Origin: JALZKA01 sp963754045
Lineage (GTDB): Bacteria; Actinomycetota; Thermoleophilia; Solirubrobacterales; 70-9
Direction: 5' to 3'
Length of the DNA: 64,000 nt
Assembly (NCBI GenBank): GCA_963754045.1
Contig: CAVWEN010000003.1
Coordinates: 434,001 to 498,000, forward strand
Shown here piece after piece: positions 25,913-34,669 of this stretch. The notes below the pieces were generated by a model. It had not been told where the DNA came from and made no database searches. It saw only the letters and a list, made by a program, of their open reading frames with translations. How positions within the stretch are numbered: position 1 is the stretch's first letter; every line of letters starts with the position of its first letter. The translations under genes were made by a program, and so were the position numbers.

Positions 25913-28900
25913 GTGCCCGGAGAAGACGAGCGGCAAACGCCCAACGACGTCGAGCTCGCCGGAGACGATCCGCTGCGCGAGCGAGCCCGGCTCGCCCGCG
26001 ATGCGATTGCCAGCCGGCTGATTGACGTAGCCGACGAGATCGAGCGCGGTGAAGTGGAGGCGGGCAGGCTCGCCCGTTCACAGCTCGCAGACATCGCGGG
26101 CACTGAGCTGGAGCGAGCCGTCGCGGAGTTCGAGCGGCGTGCGGAGGGCGTGATCGGGAGCGCCGTGGGTGAGGCTGGCCTGCGGGTAGAAGGCCTGCGC
26201 GGAGAGCTCGAGCAGCGCTTGGAGTCGCGTGTGGCCGAGATAGCCGGTGCGACCGAGCAGCGGATACGGGGAGCCGAACGTGCCGCGGCCGAGCGGATCG
26301 AGGCCGCCGTCGGCAACGCCCGATCCGAGGTCGGACGCGACGCCGAGGACGTCGCGCGAGCCGGAGCTGCCGCTGCGGCCGCCGAGCTTGCCGGATCTGT
26401 TGAGGCCCAGCTCGCGGACGACCGTTCCGCGATGGAGCGCGAGCTGGAGGTCACCGCCACACGGGCAAAGCGACTCGCCGCTGAGCGCTTCGATGCAGCG
26501 GCTGCCGATCTCTCCGAACGGCTTGCAGCGAGGATCTCCGAGAGCCTCGAGAGTTCGCGCAGGGAGCTGGCGATGACGCTCACCGGCCTGGTCGAGACCG
26601 GAACGAGGGAGCACGGCGAGCGCACCGCCCAGGAAGTCCTCGTCGCGGCGACCGCGGACGCTCAGCGGCTCGCCGAGCAGGCCGAAACCCGGATCGAGAA
26701 GCGGCTCGCCGACCGCGTGGACGAACTCGATGCGGCGCTTCGCGACCGCCAGAACGAGTTTGCGGAAGATTCCGCAAACGGGCTGCGAACACGTCTGGAT
26801 CAGATGGCCGGTGCCCGGCTCACGGCGCTCCGGGACCAGCTGAGTGCGCTGATCTCCGAGGAGCTGGAGGTCGCCCGAGGCGAACTTGCGGTTCAGACCG
26901 AGGAGCGAGCACGCAAGCGCACCGAGCAGGGCCGCCTGGAGGTTGACGCTGCGGCATCGACGCGCGTTGCCGAAGAGGTCTCACAGGCCGAGGTGCGGTT
27001 GCAGGAACGGCTCGAGTCTCGCGCCGGTGAGTTGGCCGAGCGCATTGGCGCGATGCAATCGGATCATGCCGCAAAGCTCGAGGCGTCACTGCACTCCGCG
27101 CTCACGGAGGCGACGGAGCGTAACCGTGCTGAGCTGACCGAGAGCAGCGCTGAACTGGCATCAGGGGTCGAGCGCGAGTCGCGCTCGGCGATCAGCGCCG
27201 AGCTGGCAACCGCGCGCGACGCGCTCGAGGCGGAGGCGGAATCCAGCGCCAAGGCCGTCGCACACGAGGTGAACGCGCGCTGCCAGGAGGCTGTGTCGGC
27301 GCAAGTCGCGGACGCGGCCAGCCGAATCAACGCGGATCTGGATGACAAGTTCCAGTCTGGCCGCGAGGAGCTTGCCGACAGCCTGAGGGCCATGCACCGC
27401 GAGCACGTCGAGCACTCCGTCCGCGAGCAGGGGATGCGCTTGGAGGCGCTCAAATCCACCACCGCGAACGATCTCGCGCGGCACGAAGGCACCCTGTCCG
27501 CCCGCGCCGACGACCTGGCCGAGCGGCTCGAGCGGGCCTCGGCCGAGAACGCAGCGCGCCGGGAGGAGGCGCTCCGGGCGGCCTTCGCCGAAGCGCAGGC
27601 GCAGGCCGAGGGCCGTCTAGCGACCGCGAGCACGGAGCAGATGGACGCGATGAGAAAGCAGTTGGAAGGGCAGGCCGCAGAGCTGATCGAGACAGCGCGC
27701 AAGGAACTCGCCAGGGAGTCTGAGCGAGAGCTGCACGCGGAGGTGGGGCGCCGGACCCAGGAGCTCGTCAAAACAACCGGAGAGCAACTCACGGAGGCCG
27801 CCGCCGAAGCCACTGGAGCCGCACGCAGCGCGGCCCGCGCCGAAGCCGACCGGCGACTCTCAGTGGCGGAGGACCGGCTCCAGCGCGCTGGCTCGGCATC
27901 CCTCGGCAAGGTGCGCTCGGAACTGACCGGGATCGTCGATCAGCGGGTCGCGTCCGCCCTCGGCGCTGCAAAGCAGGAGCTCGAGGGGTCGATCGAGGCC
28001 GATCTGTCGGTCGCAATCGAGCGGGCGGGCTCCGAACTCGATGCCAGCGCCGAGGCCCGGGCGGAGGAGTTCAAGCAGTCCTCCAGCCAGCGGCTGGAGG
28101 AGGCCGTCGCCCGCGTGACCGCGCAGGGCGGGCAGGCGGGCGCGGAAGCGGCTTCGGCCGCGGCCGAAGCCGCGATCACGGCCGCTGAGAAGCGGTTCGC
28201 CAGCCACGACTCCCAGGCCAAGGCGGAGGTCGCGCAGCGCCTCACCGCAGCCACGGCCGAGCTCCAGGAACAGAGCGCGGAGATGCGCCGGACCCTGGAA
28301 GAGCGTGATGCGCACAGCCGTACCGAGCTGGAGGCCCGAGTCGAGGCGGAGGTCGATCAGCGGGTCGCGTCCGCCCTCGGCGCTGCAAAGCAGGAGCTCG
28401 AGGGGTCGATCGAGGCCGATCTGTCGGTCGCAATCGAGCGGGCGGGCTCCGAACTCGATGCCAGCGCCGAGGCCCGGGCGGAGGAGTTCAAGCAGTCCTC
28501 CAGCCAGCGGCTGGAGGAGGCCGTCGCCCGCGTGACCGCGCAGGGCGGGCAGGCGGGCGCGGAAGCGGCTTCGGCCGCGGCCGAAGCCGCGATCACGGCC
28601 GCTGAGAAGCGGTTCGCCAGCCACGACTCCCAGGCCAAGGCGGAGGTCGCGCAGCGCCTCACCGCAGCCACGGCCGAGCTCCAGGAACAGAGCGCGGAGA
28701 TGCGCCGGACCCTGGAAGAGCGTGATGCGCACAGCCGTACCGAGCTGGAGGCCCGAGTCGAGGCGGAGGTCGATCAGCGGGTCGCGGCAGCACGAGCGGG
28801 CCTCGAGACCGAGGTCGAGGAGCGGCTGGCCGCGACAAAATCGGCGCTCACCGAGGACGTCGAGGCTCGCGTGAGCGCCCGTCACGAGCAGGCAGCGGCG

Positions 28901-29851
28901 GCCCTTGCGGAGAGCATCGCTGCGGCGAAGGCACGGCTGGGCGACGAGTTGGAGTCGCGCTCGACTGAAGTTTTGGAAGCCCGAAAGTCCGAGCTCGAGG
29001 AGCTCGCGGAGCGGCGCTTCGCCGCAGCGGAGCAAGGGGTGGGGGAGACGGCCCGCGCCGTCGCCGCTTCGGAGGTCGAACGGAGAGTGAGCGCGGTGCG
29101 AGGGGAGCTCGAGGCCGCGACCGAGAAGCAGGTCGCGGCGCGGCTCGAGGCGGCAACTGACGAGCTCGCTGAATCGGCCGAACGACGCTTTGCGTCGAGG
29201 CTTGCCGACGCCGAGGCAACCGCGTCCAAGCTCAGCGCTCAGCTGGAGCAGGCAGCTTCGAAGCTCCTCAGACGAGAGCGGAGACAGGAACTGAAGCTCG
29301 CGCGTGAAGAATCCTCCAAGCGAGTCGAGGCGGCGCTCGAGAAGCTGGAGCGCCGCGGGGGAGCGCTGCTCTCAGAGCTCGCCGCCCGCTCGGCCCGGAT
29401 CCAGGGCGGGCTGGACGAACGCGCGAGTGGCGCAACCGTGCACATTGACGAACGCGCGAAGGCTTTGGACGAGCGGCTTGCGCTTTCCAAAGCCGCCCAG
29501 GAGAAGGCTGCCGCGAGGGTCAAGACGCAGCTTGACGATGCGGAGCGACGGATCGCGGAGGCGCTCGAGGGCCTCGAGCGCGCGGGCTCCGAAGCCGGTC
29601 AGCGAGTGGCTGAGGCGTTGCGTCGCGCCGACGAGGCGGTTGGGAGCATCGAGGAATCCCAGTTGCGCATCGCCGCGATCGAATCCGAGGCGGGCGATTC
29701 GAGGCGGGCGGCCGCCGAAGCGGCGAAGATGGCGGCGAACTCGGTCGCGCTCGAGCAGCGGATGCGCGCCGCGCTTCGAACCGAGGACGATGCCGCGCGG
29801 CGGATAAGCGAGGCCGAGCAGCGCCTGCTCGAAATCGTCGACGACGGTTGA
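25913..29851 (+). CDS. Giant coiled-coil protein with exact internal tandem duplication
   Basis: About 1312 residues, composed almost wholly of Ala/Glu/Arg/Gln-rich helical repeats (ERLxxAxxEAAxxAExR-like), with no membrane segment, signal peptide, ATPase or HTH motif. Residues 675-813 and 814-952 are identical copies of a 139-residue block. Length and composition recall the actinobacterial polar scaffold Scy and other intermediate-filament-like proteins, but this is analogy, not homology I can show. GTG 25913 was chosen because the frame upstream from 25805 overlaps the divergent gene and is Trp/Cys/His-rich, unlike the rest. It ends 114 bp before dnaE. Confidence 0.75.
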   Translation: MPGEDERQTPNDVELAGDDPLRERARLARDAIASRLIDVADEIERGEVEAGRLARSQLADIAGTELERAVAEFERRAEGVIGSAVGEAGLRVEGLRGELEQRLESRVAEIAGATEQRIRGAERAAAERIEAAVGNARSEVGRDAEDVARAGAAAAAAELAGSVEAQLADDRSAMERELEVTATRAKRLAAERFDAAAADLSERLAARISESLESSRRELAMTLTGLVETGTREHGERTAQEVLVAATADAQRLAEQAETRIEKRLADRVDELDAALRDRQNEFAEDSANGLRTRLDQMAGARLTALRDQLSALISEELEVARGELAVQTEERARKRTEQGRLEVDAAASTRVAEEVSQAEVRLQERLESRAGELAERIGAMQSDHAAKLEASLHSALTEATERNRAELTESSAELASGVERESRSAISAELATARDALEAEAESSAKAVAHEVNARCQEAVSAQVADAASRINADLDDKFQSGREELADSLRAMHREHVEHSVREQGMRLEALKSTTANDLARHEGTLSARADDLAERLERASAENAARREEALRAAFAEAQAQAEGRLATASTEQMDAMRKQLEGQAAELIETARKELARESERELHAEVGRRTQELVKTTGEQLTEAAAEATGAARSAARAEADRRLSVAEDRLQRAGSASLGKVRSELTGIVDQRVASALGAAKQELEGSIEADLSVAIERAGSELDASAEARAEEFKQSSSQRLEEAVARVTAQGGQAGAEAASAAAEAAITAAEKRFASHDSQAKAEVAQRLTAATAELQEQSAEMRRTLEERDAHSRTELEARVEAEVDQRVASALGAAKQELEGSIEADLSVAIERAGSELDASAEARAEEFKQSSSQRLEEAVARVTAQGGQAGAEAASAAAEAAITAAEKRFASHDSQAKAEVAQRLTAATAELQEQSAEMRRTLEERDAHSRTELEARVEAEVDQRVAAARAGLETEVEERLAATKSALTEDVEARVSARHEQAAAALAESIAAAKARLGDELESRSTEVLEARKSELEELAERRFAAAEQGVGETARAVAASEVERRVSAVRGELEAATEKQVAARLEAATDELAESAERRFASRLADAEATASKLSAQLEQAASKLLRRERRQELKLAREESSKRVEAALEKLERRGGALLSELAARSARIQGGLDERASGATVHIDERAKALDERLALSKAAQEKAAARVKTQLDDAERRIAEALEGLERAGSEAGQRVAEALRRADEAVGSIEESQLRIAAIESEAGDSRRAAAEAAKMAANSVALEQRMRAALRTEDDAARRISEAEQRLLEIVDDG
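27935..28768 (+). repeat. Perfect 2 x 417-bp tandem duplication inside coiled-coil gene
   Basis: Copy 1 is 27935-28351 and copy 2 is 28352-28768, read base by base as identical, with 18 further bases of a third start at 28769-28786. The unit is 139 codons, so the frame is kept. Absence of any difference implies recent duplication, ongoing gene conversion, or an assembly artefact. Confidence 0.9.
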
Positions 29852-29904
29852 CGCAATTAGCGGGTTGGCCACCCGTTGGCATCTGGTCTCGCTGAAAGAC
29901 TGGA

Positions 29905-29935
29905 ATCGGATGAGCGACGCGAGGCGCGAAACGAG
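29905..29935 (+). repeat. 31-bp repeat, copy upstream of dnaE
   Basis: This 31-bp stretch differs from the one at 62809-62839 at only five positions. Core: ATGAGCG, then an AGGCGCGAAAC block, then AG. Both copies lie a few tens of bases upstream of a gene lacking a Shine-Dalgarno sequence. Confidence 0.55.
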
Positions 29936-29969
29936 CACTGCCCGCCTGCCAGGGCGTGGTTTGAGATGA
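29910..29969 (+). CDS. Possible 19-residue upstream ORF overlapping dnaE start
   Basis: The ORF MSDARRETSTARLPGRGLR begins in the 31-bp repeat and ends with a TGA inside ATGA at 29966-29969, exactly at the dnaE start. The ilvN upstream ORF begins MSGARRET, so the first eight residues are nearly shared. Coupled translation would explain why dnaE has no visible ribosome-binding site. No promoter or SD for this ORF is evident, so it stays tentative. Confidence 0.35.
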   Translation: MSDARRETSTARLPGRGLR

Positions 29970-32900
29970 GCGGCGTCGCACATCTGCACGTCCACAGTGA
30001 GTACTCACTACTCGACGGCGCCTGCAAGATCGAGCAGAAGACCTCGAAGGGGATGAGATTCCCGATGGCCGAGCGCGCGGCCGAATTGGGGATGCCGGCG
30101 CTGGGCCTCACCGATCACGGCGTGATGAACGGCGCGGTGGACCACTACAAGGCGTGTAAGGCCGCGGGGATCAAGCCGATCATCGGGATCGAGGCGTACT
30201 ACCTCGACGACGTCACCGCCGCCGATCGCCGTGGCGAGCGCAACCACCTCACCCTGCTGGCGGCGAGCGACATCGGATTCAAAAATCTCGTGCGTTTGAG
30301 CTCGAACGGCTTCCTCCAAGGGTTTGGGCGCGGCAAGGCCAACGTGGACATGGCGATGCTCGAGCGCTACTCAGACGGGGTGATCGCACTGACCGGATGC
30401 CTGCAGTCGCGGTTCTGCCGTCGCCTCGTCGAGGACCGGCCGGCGGACGCCCGCGCCCACCTCGATGACCTGATGAACGCCTTCGGCCGTGACAACGTCT
30501 ACATGGAGATCCAGGTCAACGGGATTCCCGAGCAGGAGAAGGCGAACGAGGGCATCGTCCGCTACGCCCGTGAGGTGGGCCGCCCCCTCGTCGCCACCGG
30601 CGACGTCCACTATCTGCGCCGCGAGGACTACGAACACCATGCGGCGCTTCTCTGCGTGCAGACCAAATCCACGCTCGAGCAGCCGAAGCTCCGCTTCGAC
30701 ACGAATGAGTTCTTCCTCAAGAGTCACGAGGAGATGGCGAAGGACTTTGCCGCGTGGCCGGAGGCGGTTCCCATGACGATCGAGATCGCCGAGCGCTGCG
30801 AGACCGAGATCGAGATGGGCAAGCTGCTGCTGCCACGCTTCCCCACCCCTGACGGCGAGGAGCCGCGCGCGATGCTCCACCGTCTAGCGGATGAGGGCCT
30901 GCGCCGCCGATACGGCGACCCCGTCCCTGCCGAGGCCTCCGAGCGCCTCGACTTTGAGCTCGGAGTCATCGGCGAGATGGGTTTCGAGTCGTACTTCTTG
31001 ATCGTCTGGGACTTCGTCAAGCACGCGAAGGAGAACGGGGTGGCGGTCGGTCCCGGACGTGGCTCCGCCGCGGGCTCGATCGTCGCCTACGCCCTGAACA
31101 TCACCGACCTCGATCCCCTCGCGAACGAGCTGCTGTTCGAACGGTTCCTGAATCCGGCGCGCAAGTCGATGCCGGACATCGACATCGACTTCTCCGTTCG
31201 CGGGCGCGAGCGGGTGATCCGCTACGTCCAGGAGAAATACGGTCGGGAGTCGGTGGCCCAGATCGTGACCTTCGGACGGATGGCCCCACGCGCCGCCACC
31301 CGTGATGCGGCTCGGGTGCTGGGCTACGACTACGGGACCGGCGATCGCCTGGCCAAGCTGATCCCCGAGCCGATCATGGGCCGAAGCCCGTCATTTGAGG
31401 AGTGCCTCAAGCAAGGGCAGGAACTGAGGGTCGCGATCGATGCCGACGCCGACGCAAAGAAGATCGTCGACGTCGCGCAGGGACTAGAAGGCAAGGTTCG
31501 CAACAACTCGATCCATGCGGCGGCGGTTGTAATCGCCGACCGGCCACTGGCCGAAATCGTGCCCCTACAGCTGGTCGAGGATCGCAACGCCCCGGCTGAG
31601 AAGGGCCCGGACGGCAAGCCGATTCGCCACCGCAAGGTGGTGACCCAGTACTCGATGGGGCCGATCGAGGAGATCGGGCTGTTGAAGATGGACTTCCTCG
31701 GGCTCCGAAACCTCGACGTGATCGAGGACGCCGTGGCGATCATCGCCCGTTCGCGCGGGGTCGAGCTCGACATCGAGGCGATCCCGATGGACGACGGCAA
31801 GACCTTCGAAATGCTTGCCGGGGGCGACTCGGTCGGCGTATTCCAGCTCGAGTCCGACGGCATGCGCGATGCGCTCAAGCAGGTTGGACCAACCGAGTTC
31901 GGCGACATCGTCGCCCTTGTCTCGCTCTACCGGCCGGGTGCCATGCGCTACATCCCCGACTACGCGCGTGGCAAGCGCAATCCGGCCGGCGTCACGTATC
32001 CCGACGACCGGTTACGGCCGATCACCGAGGGCACCTACGGATGCTGCATCTACCAGGAGCAGTTGATGGAGATTTCCAAGCAACTCGGCGGATTCAGCCC
32101 CGCTGAGGCGGACGACCTGCGTAAAGCGATCGGCAAGAAGAAGCGCGACCTGATGGCGACGATGAAGGACAAGTTCATGTCCGGATGCGCCAAGTCGGGC
32201 ACGAGGCGCAGCGTCGCCGACGACCTCTGGTCGCTGATGACCGCCGCGGCGGACTACTCGTTCAACCGCTCGCACGCGGCGTGCTACGCGCTGATCGCAT
32301 ACCGAACGGCGTATCTCAAGGCCAACTACCCGGCCGAGTACATGGCGGCCGTGATCTCATCCGTGATGTCAACGAAGGACAAGGTGCCCTTCTTCGTCAA
32401 CCGCTGCGAGGAGATGGGGATCGAGGTCTTGCCCCCGGACGTGAATTCCTCCGATCACGGGTTCGCGGTGGCGGGTAACTCGATCCGCTTCGGACTGGAC
32501 GCGGTGAAGAACGTCGGTCATTCCGCGGTCCAGGCCATCATCCGCGCCCGGGAGGTGAAGCCCTTCGAATCGATCTGGGACTTTTGCGACCGCGTGGACT
32601 CACGAACGGTCAACAAGCGAGCGATCGAGTGTCTCGTCAAGTCCGGTTCACTCGATTCGACCGAGGCGAGCCGCCGCGGGATGCTGGAGGTGCTGCCACA
32701 GGCTCAAGCAAGCGGCCAGAAGGCCCAAGACGACGCGCTACGAGGGCAGGGCTCGATCTTCGACTTCGGCGGCCCAAGCGATGGTGAGCCTGCGCCCGCC
32801 AGTCCGTTCGGATCACAGCGACCGCCCGTCCCGGCCATGGAGTTTGAGCAGCGCGAGCTACTGCGCCTTGAGAAGGAGACACTGGGGACCTACGTTTCCG

Positions 32901-33511
32901 CACACCCGCTGAACGAGGTACGCGACGCCTTGCGCGACCGGGTCGAGTGCTCGCTCGCGGACGTGGCGAGCCGCGAGGATGGGACTTGGCTCACGGTCGG
33001 CGGAATCGTCACCGAGGCGAAGAAGGTCCGGACCAGAACGGGCGGCTACGTGATGTTCGCCAAGCTCGACGATCTCGCCGGGCAGGTCGAGCTTTTTGTT
33101 CGCGACGCGGGGTCTGAGCAGGCGCAGGCGATCGCTGCCGACCAGGTCGTAGTGCTGCGCGGAAGGGTGGACCACAAGGGCAGAGGTGACATCAGTCTCG
33201 TCGTCGAGACGGCTGAGGAGTTCGCCCCCGACGCGGACGAGGTGGCTCGTGCGCGCGAACGCGCCCGCAAGCGCGAGGCCCCCGGTCAGATCAGCCTCCA
33301 CGTGGACGCCAGCCGGTTCGGCGCCGAGTTGGTCGACGAGCTCAAGCAGTTGTTCGCGAGCTTTCCCGGGCCGACCGAGGTGGTGCTGGAGATGCGCACC
33401 GGACAGGGCAAACGGCGCCTCCGCTTTGGCGACGCCTACAAGGTCGAGTTCTCTCGCGGGTTGCGTGCCGAGCTGGATGTGCTCCTGGGGCCGGGCGCGC
33501 TTGCCGCTTGA
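29966..33511 (+). CDS. dnaE: DNA polymerase III subunit alpha
   Basis: The replicative polymerase catalytic subunit, 1181 residues. The N-terminal PHP domain begins HLHVHSEYSLLDGACKIEQKT. The C-family palm has VGPGRGSAAGSIVAYAL and the catalytic acidic motif MPDIDIDFSVRGRERVIRYVQEKYG, and fingers/thumb regions with YQEQLMEISKQLGGFSPAEADDLRKAIGKKK and DYSFNRSHAACYALIAYRTAYLK. A C-terminal OB fold (LTVGGIVTEAKKVRTRTGGYVMFAKLDD) is present. Start ATG 29966 places the PHP motif at residue ~5 as usual. The longer frame from 29876 adds an unconserved stretch. A conserved-loop hairpin lies 27 bp after the stop. Confidence 0.97.
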   Translation: MSGVAHLHVHSEYSLLDGACKIEQKTSKGMRFPMAERAAELGMPALGLTDHGVMNGAVDHYKACKAAGIKPIIGIEAYYLDDVTAADRRGERNHLTLLAASDIGFKNLVRLSSNGFLQGFGRGKANVDMAMLERYSDGVIALTGCLQSRFCRRLVEDRPADARAHLDDLMNAFGRDNVYMEIQVNGIPEQEKANEGIVRYAREVGRPLVATGDVHYLRREDYEHHAALLCVQTKSTLEQPKLRFDTNEFFLKSHEEMAKDFAAWPEAVPMTIEIAERCETEIEMGKLLLPRFPTPDGEEPRAMLHRLADEGLRRRYGDPVPAEASERLDFELGVIGEMGFESYFLIVWDFVKHAKENGVAVGPGRGSAAGSIVAYALNITDLDPLANELLFERFLNPARKSMPDIDIDFSVRGRERVIRYVQEKYGRESVAQIVTFGRMAPRAATRDAARVLGYDYGTGDRLAKLIPEPIMGRSPSFEECLKQGQELRVAIDADADAKKIVDVAQGLEGKVRNNSIHAAAVVIADRPLAEIVPLQLVEDRNAPAEKGPDGKPIRHRKVVTQYSMGPIEEIGLLKMDFLGLRNLDVIEDAVAIIARSRGVELDIEAIPMDDGKTFEMLAGGDSVGVFQLESDGMRDALKQVGPTEFGDIVALVSLYRPGAMRYIPDYARGKRNPAGVTYPDDRLRPITEGTYGCCIYQEQLMEISKQLGGFSPAEADDLRKAIGKKKRDLMATMKDKFMSGCAKSGTRRSVADDLWSLMTAAADYSFNRSHAACYALIAYRTAYLKANYPAEYMAAVISSVMSTKDKVPFFVNRCEEMGIEVLPPDVNSSDHGFAVAGNSIRFGLDAVKNVGHSAVQAIIRAREVKPFESIWDFCDRVDSRTVNKRAIECLVKSGSLDSTEASRRGMLEVLPQAQASGQKAQDDALRGQGSIFDFGGPSDGEPAPASPFGSQRPPVPAMEFEQRELLRLEKETLGTYVSAHPLNEVRDALRDRVECSLADVASREDGTWLTVGGIVTEAKKVRTRTGGYVMFAKLDDLAGQVELFVRDAGSEQAQAIAADQVVVLRGRVDHKGRGDISLVVETAEEFAPDADEVARARERARKREAPGQISLHVDASRFGAELVDELKQLFASFPGPTEVVLEMRTGQGKRRLRFGDAYKVEFSRGLRAELDVLLGPGALAA

Positions 33512-33537
33512 TATCTGGCTGCGGCCCCCACCCGCAG

Positions 33538-33578
33538 CCTCGCCGGAATCCTCCGCTTCGCGTCCGGTTTTGGCGAGG
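33538..33578 (+). repeat. Conserved-loop hairpin, copy 3' of dnaE
   Basis: Stem CCTCGCC (33538-33544) pairs with GGCGAGG (33572-33578). The loop contains CCTCCGCTTCGCGTCCGG (33550-33567), identical to the copy at 58597-58614 (minus strand) and one base different from 42666-42684. It follows another small hairpin (GGCTGCGG/CCGCAGCC, 33517-33539). Likely a transcript 3' end or processing element. Confidence 0.6.
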
Positions 33579-33580
33579 CG

Positions 33581-33586
33581 TAGGAT
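33581..33586 (+). promoter_or_regulatory. -10 element TAGGAT of leaderless gene
   Basis: TAGGAT ends 6 nt before the ATG at 33593, the spacing expected if transcription starts at the start codon. Confidence 0.5.
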
Positions 33587-33592
33587 TTCCCC

Positions 33593-33985
33593 ATGCCGCT
33601 AGAGCAGCAGCGAAGCGGGGACCCCACCACCGAAGGTGAGTGCCGCCGCTGCCGCACGTTCTGCGACAAGGTGATCGAGCCGCGGGGATGCCTCGCCCAG
33701 CGCTGCCACAACCTCTACTCGTACGAGGACAACTTCAGCGGCAAGCAGTTCATGGGCTGCCTGCGCAAGGTGTTCCGGGCCGAGGTCGATGTCGAGATGT
33801 TCGAGTTGGCGGAGAACGCCGGAGGCTTCGGCGGGCTGAAGATGACGGGCGATCCGCTGCCCCAGTGCCAGTTCAAGGTCGAGCCTAGCTTTGAGGGTAA
33901 GGGCTCGTCGTTCGAATGCGTCAACCCGCGTTTCTTCGACTGCAGCGACGGGATGAACGTGTTCGACCTGCGCGCTGCGCTCTAG
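33593..33985 (+). CDS. Conserved-looking cysteine-rich protein, function unknown
   Basis: A 130-residue soluble protein I do not recognise. It has nine cysteines, five of them clustered at the N-terminus as C-x2-C-x3-C-x8-C-x4-C-H (residues 17-39), and others at 55, 91, 108 and 116. This pattern suggests a zinc or iron-sulfur site. No signal peptide or membrane segment is present, so disulfides are unlikely. It lies between dnaE and a two-component system, as a single gene with its own leaderless-type -10, and converges with the response-regulator gene. Confidence 0.72.
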   Translation: MPLEQQRSGDPTTEGECRRCRTFCDKVIEPRGCLAQRCHNLYSYEDNFSGKQFMGCLRKVFRAEVDVEMFELAENAGGFGGLKMTGDPLPQCQFKVEPSFEGKGSSFECVNPRFFDCSDGMNVFDLRAAL

Positions 33986-33999
33986 CGGCCGCGGCGCCG

Positions 34000-34668
34000 T
34001 CAGGCCTTGAACCGGTAGCCGACGCCGCGCACCGTTTCAAAACGCGCGCCACCGAGCTTGCGACGCAAATAGCCAACGTAGACGTCGACGACGTTGGAGC
34101 CGGGGTCGTAGTCGTAGCCCCACACGTGCGCGAGCAACTGTTCCCGGCTCAGCACCTGGTTGGGGTGCTCGAGGAATGTCCGCAGGAGCTCGAACTCGCG
34201 GGCGCTCAGCTCCACCTGCATTGCGCCGTCGCTGACCCAGCGGGTACGGAGGTCGAGCGAGATGCCGCCCTCCTCCACCACGTGGCGTTCGCCGCTACCG
34301 GAGCCCTCGCCAACGCGCAGGCGCGCACGGATTCTCGCGACGAGCTCGTCGAAGTGAAAGGGCTTGCCGATGTAGTCGTCGGCTCCGGCCTCAAGCCCGG
34401 CGATGCGGTCGCCCGTGTCGTCGCGCGCGGTGAGGACGATCACCGGCAGTGAGCTACCGTCGGCCCGGAGGTCGCGCAGGACCTCGAGCCCGTCCTTGCG
34501 CGGAAGTCCGAGGTCGAGCAGCAGCAGGTCGAAGTCCGCGGCGTCGGCCATTGCGCTCGCAGCGACGCCGTCGCCGACGACGGTCGTGGTGAAGCCACTC
34601 GAGCGCAAACCCTTCTCCAGGAAGGCCGCCAGACGGGCCTCGTCCTCTGCGATCAGAATTCGCGCCAC
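34000..34668 (-). CDS. OmpR-family response regulator
   Basis: A 222-residue regulator. The receiver domain (ARILIAEDEARLAAFLEKGLRSSG) has the phospho-acceptor Asp in FDLLLLDLGLPRKDG, with conserved T and K (VLTARDD, IGKPF). The C-terminal winged-HTH ends with LLAHVWGYDYDPGSNVVDVYVGYLRRKL and VRGVGYRF, standard for the OmpR/PhoB class (PrrA/MprA-like). Such regulators bind 11-bp direct repeats; two arrays of that type lie at 36577-36677. One base separates it from the upstream kinase gene, so the two form an operon. Confidence 0.93.
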   Translation of the reverse strand: MARILIAEDEARLAAFLEKGLRSSGFTTTVVGDGVAASAMADAADFDLLLLDLGLPRKDGLEVLRDLRADGSSLPVIVLTARDDTGDRIAGLEAGADDYIGKPFHFDELVARIRARLRVGEGSGSGERHVVEEGGISLDLRTRWVSDGAMQVELSAREFELLRTFLEHPNQVLSREQLLAHVWGYDYDPGSNVVDVYVGYLRRKLGGARFETVRGVGYRFKA

Positions 34669-34669
34669 G

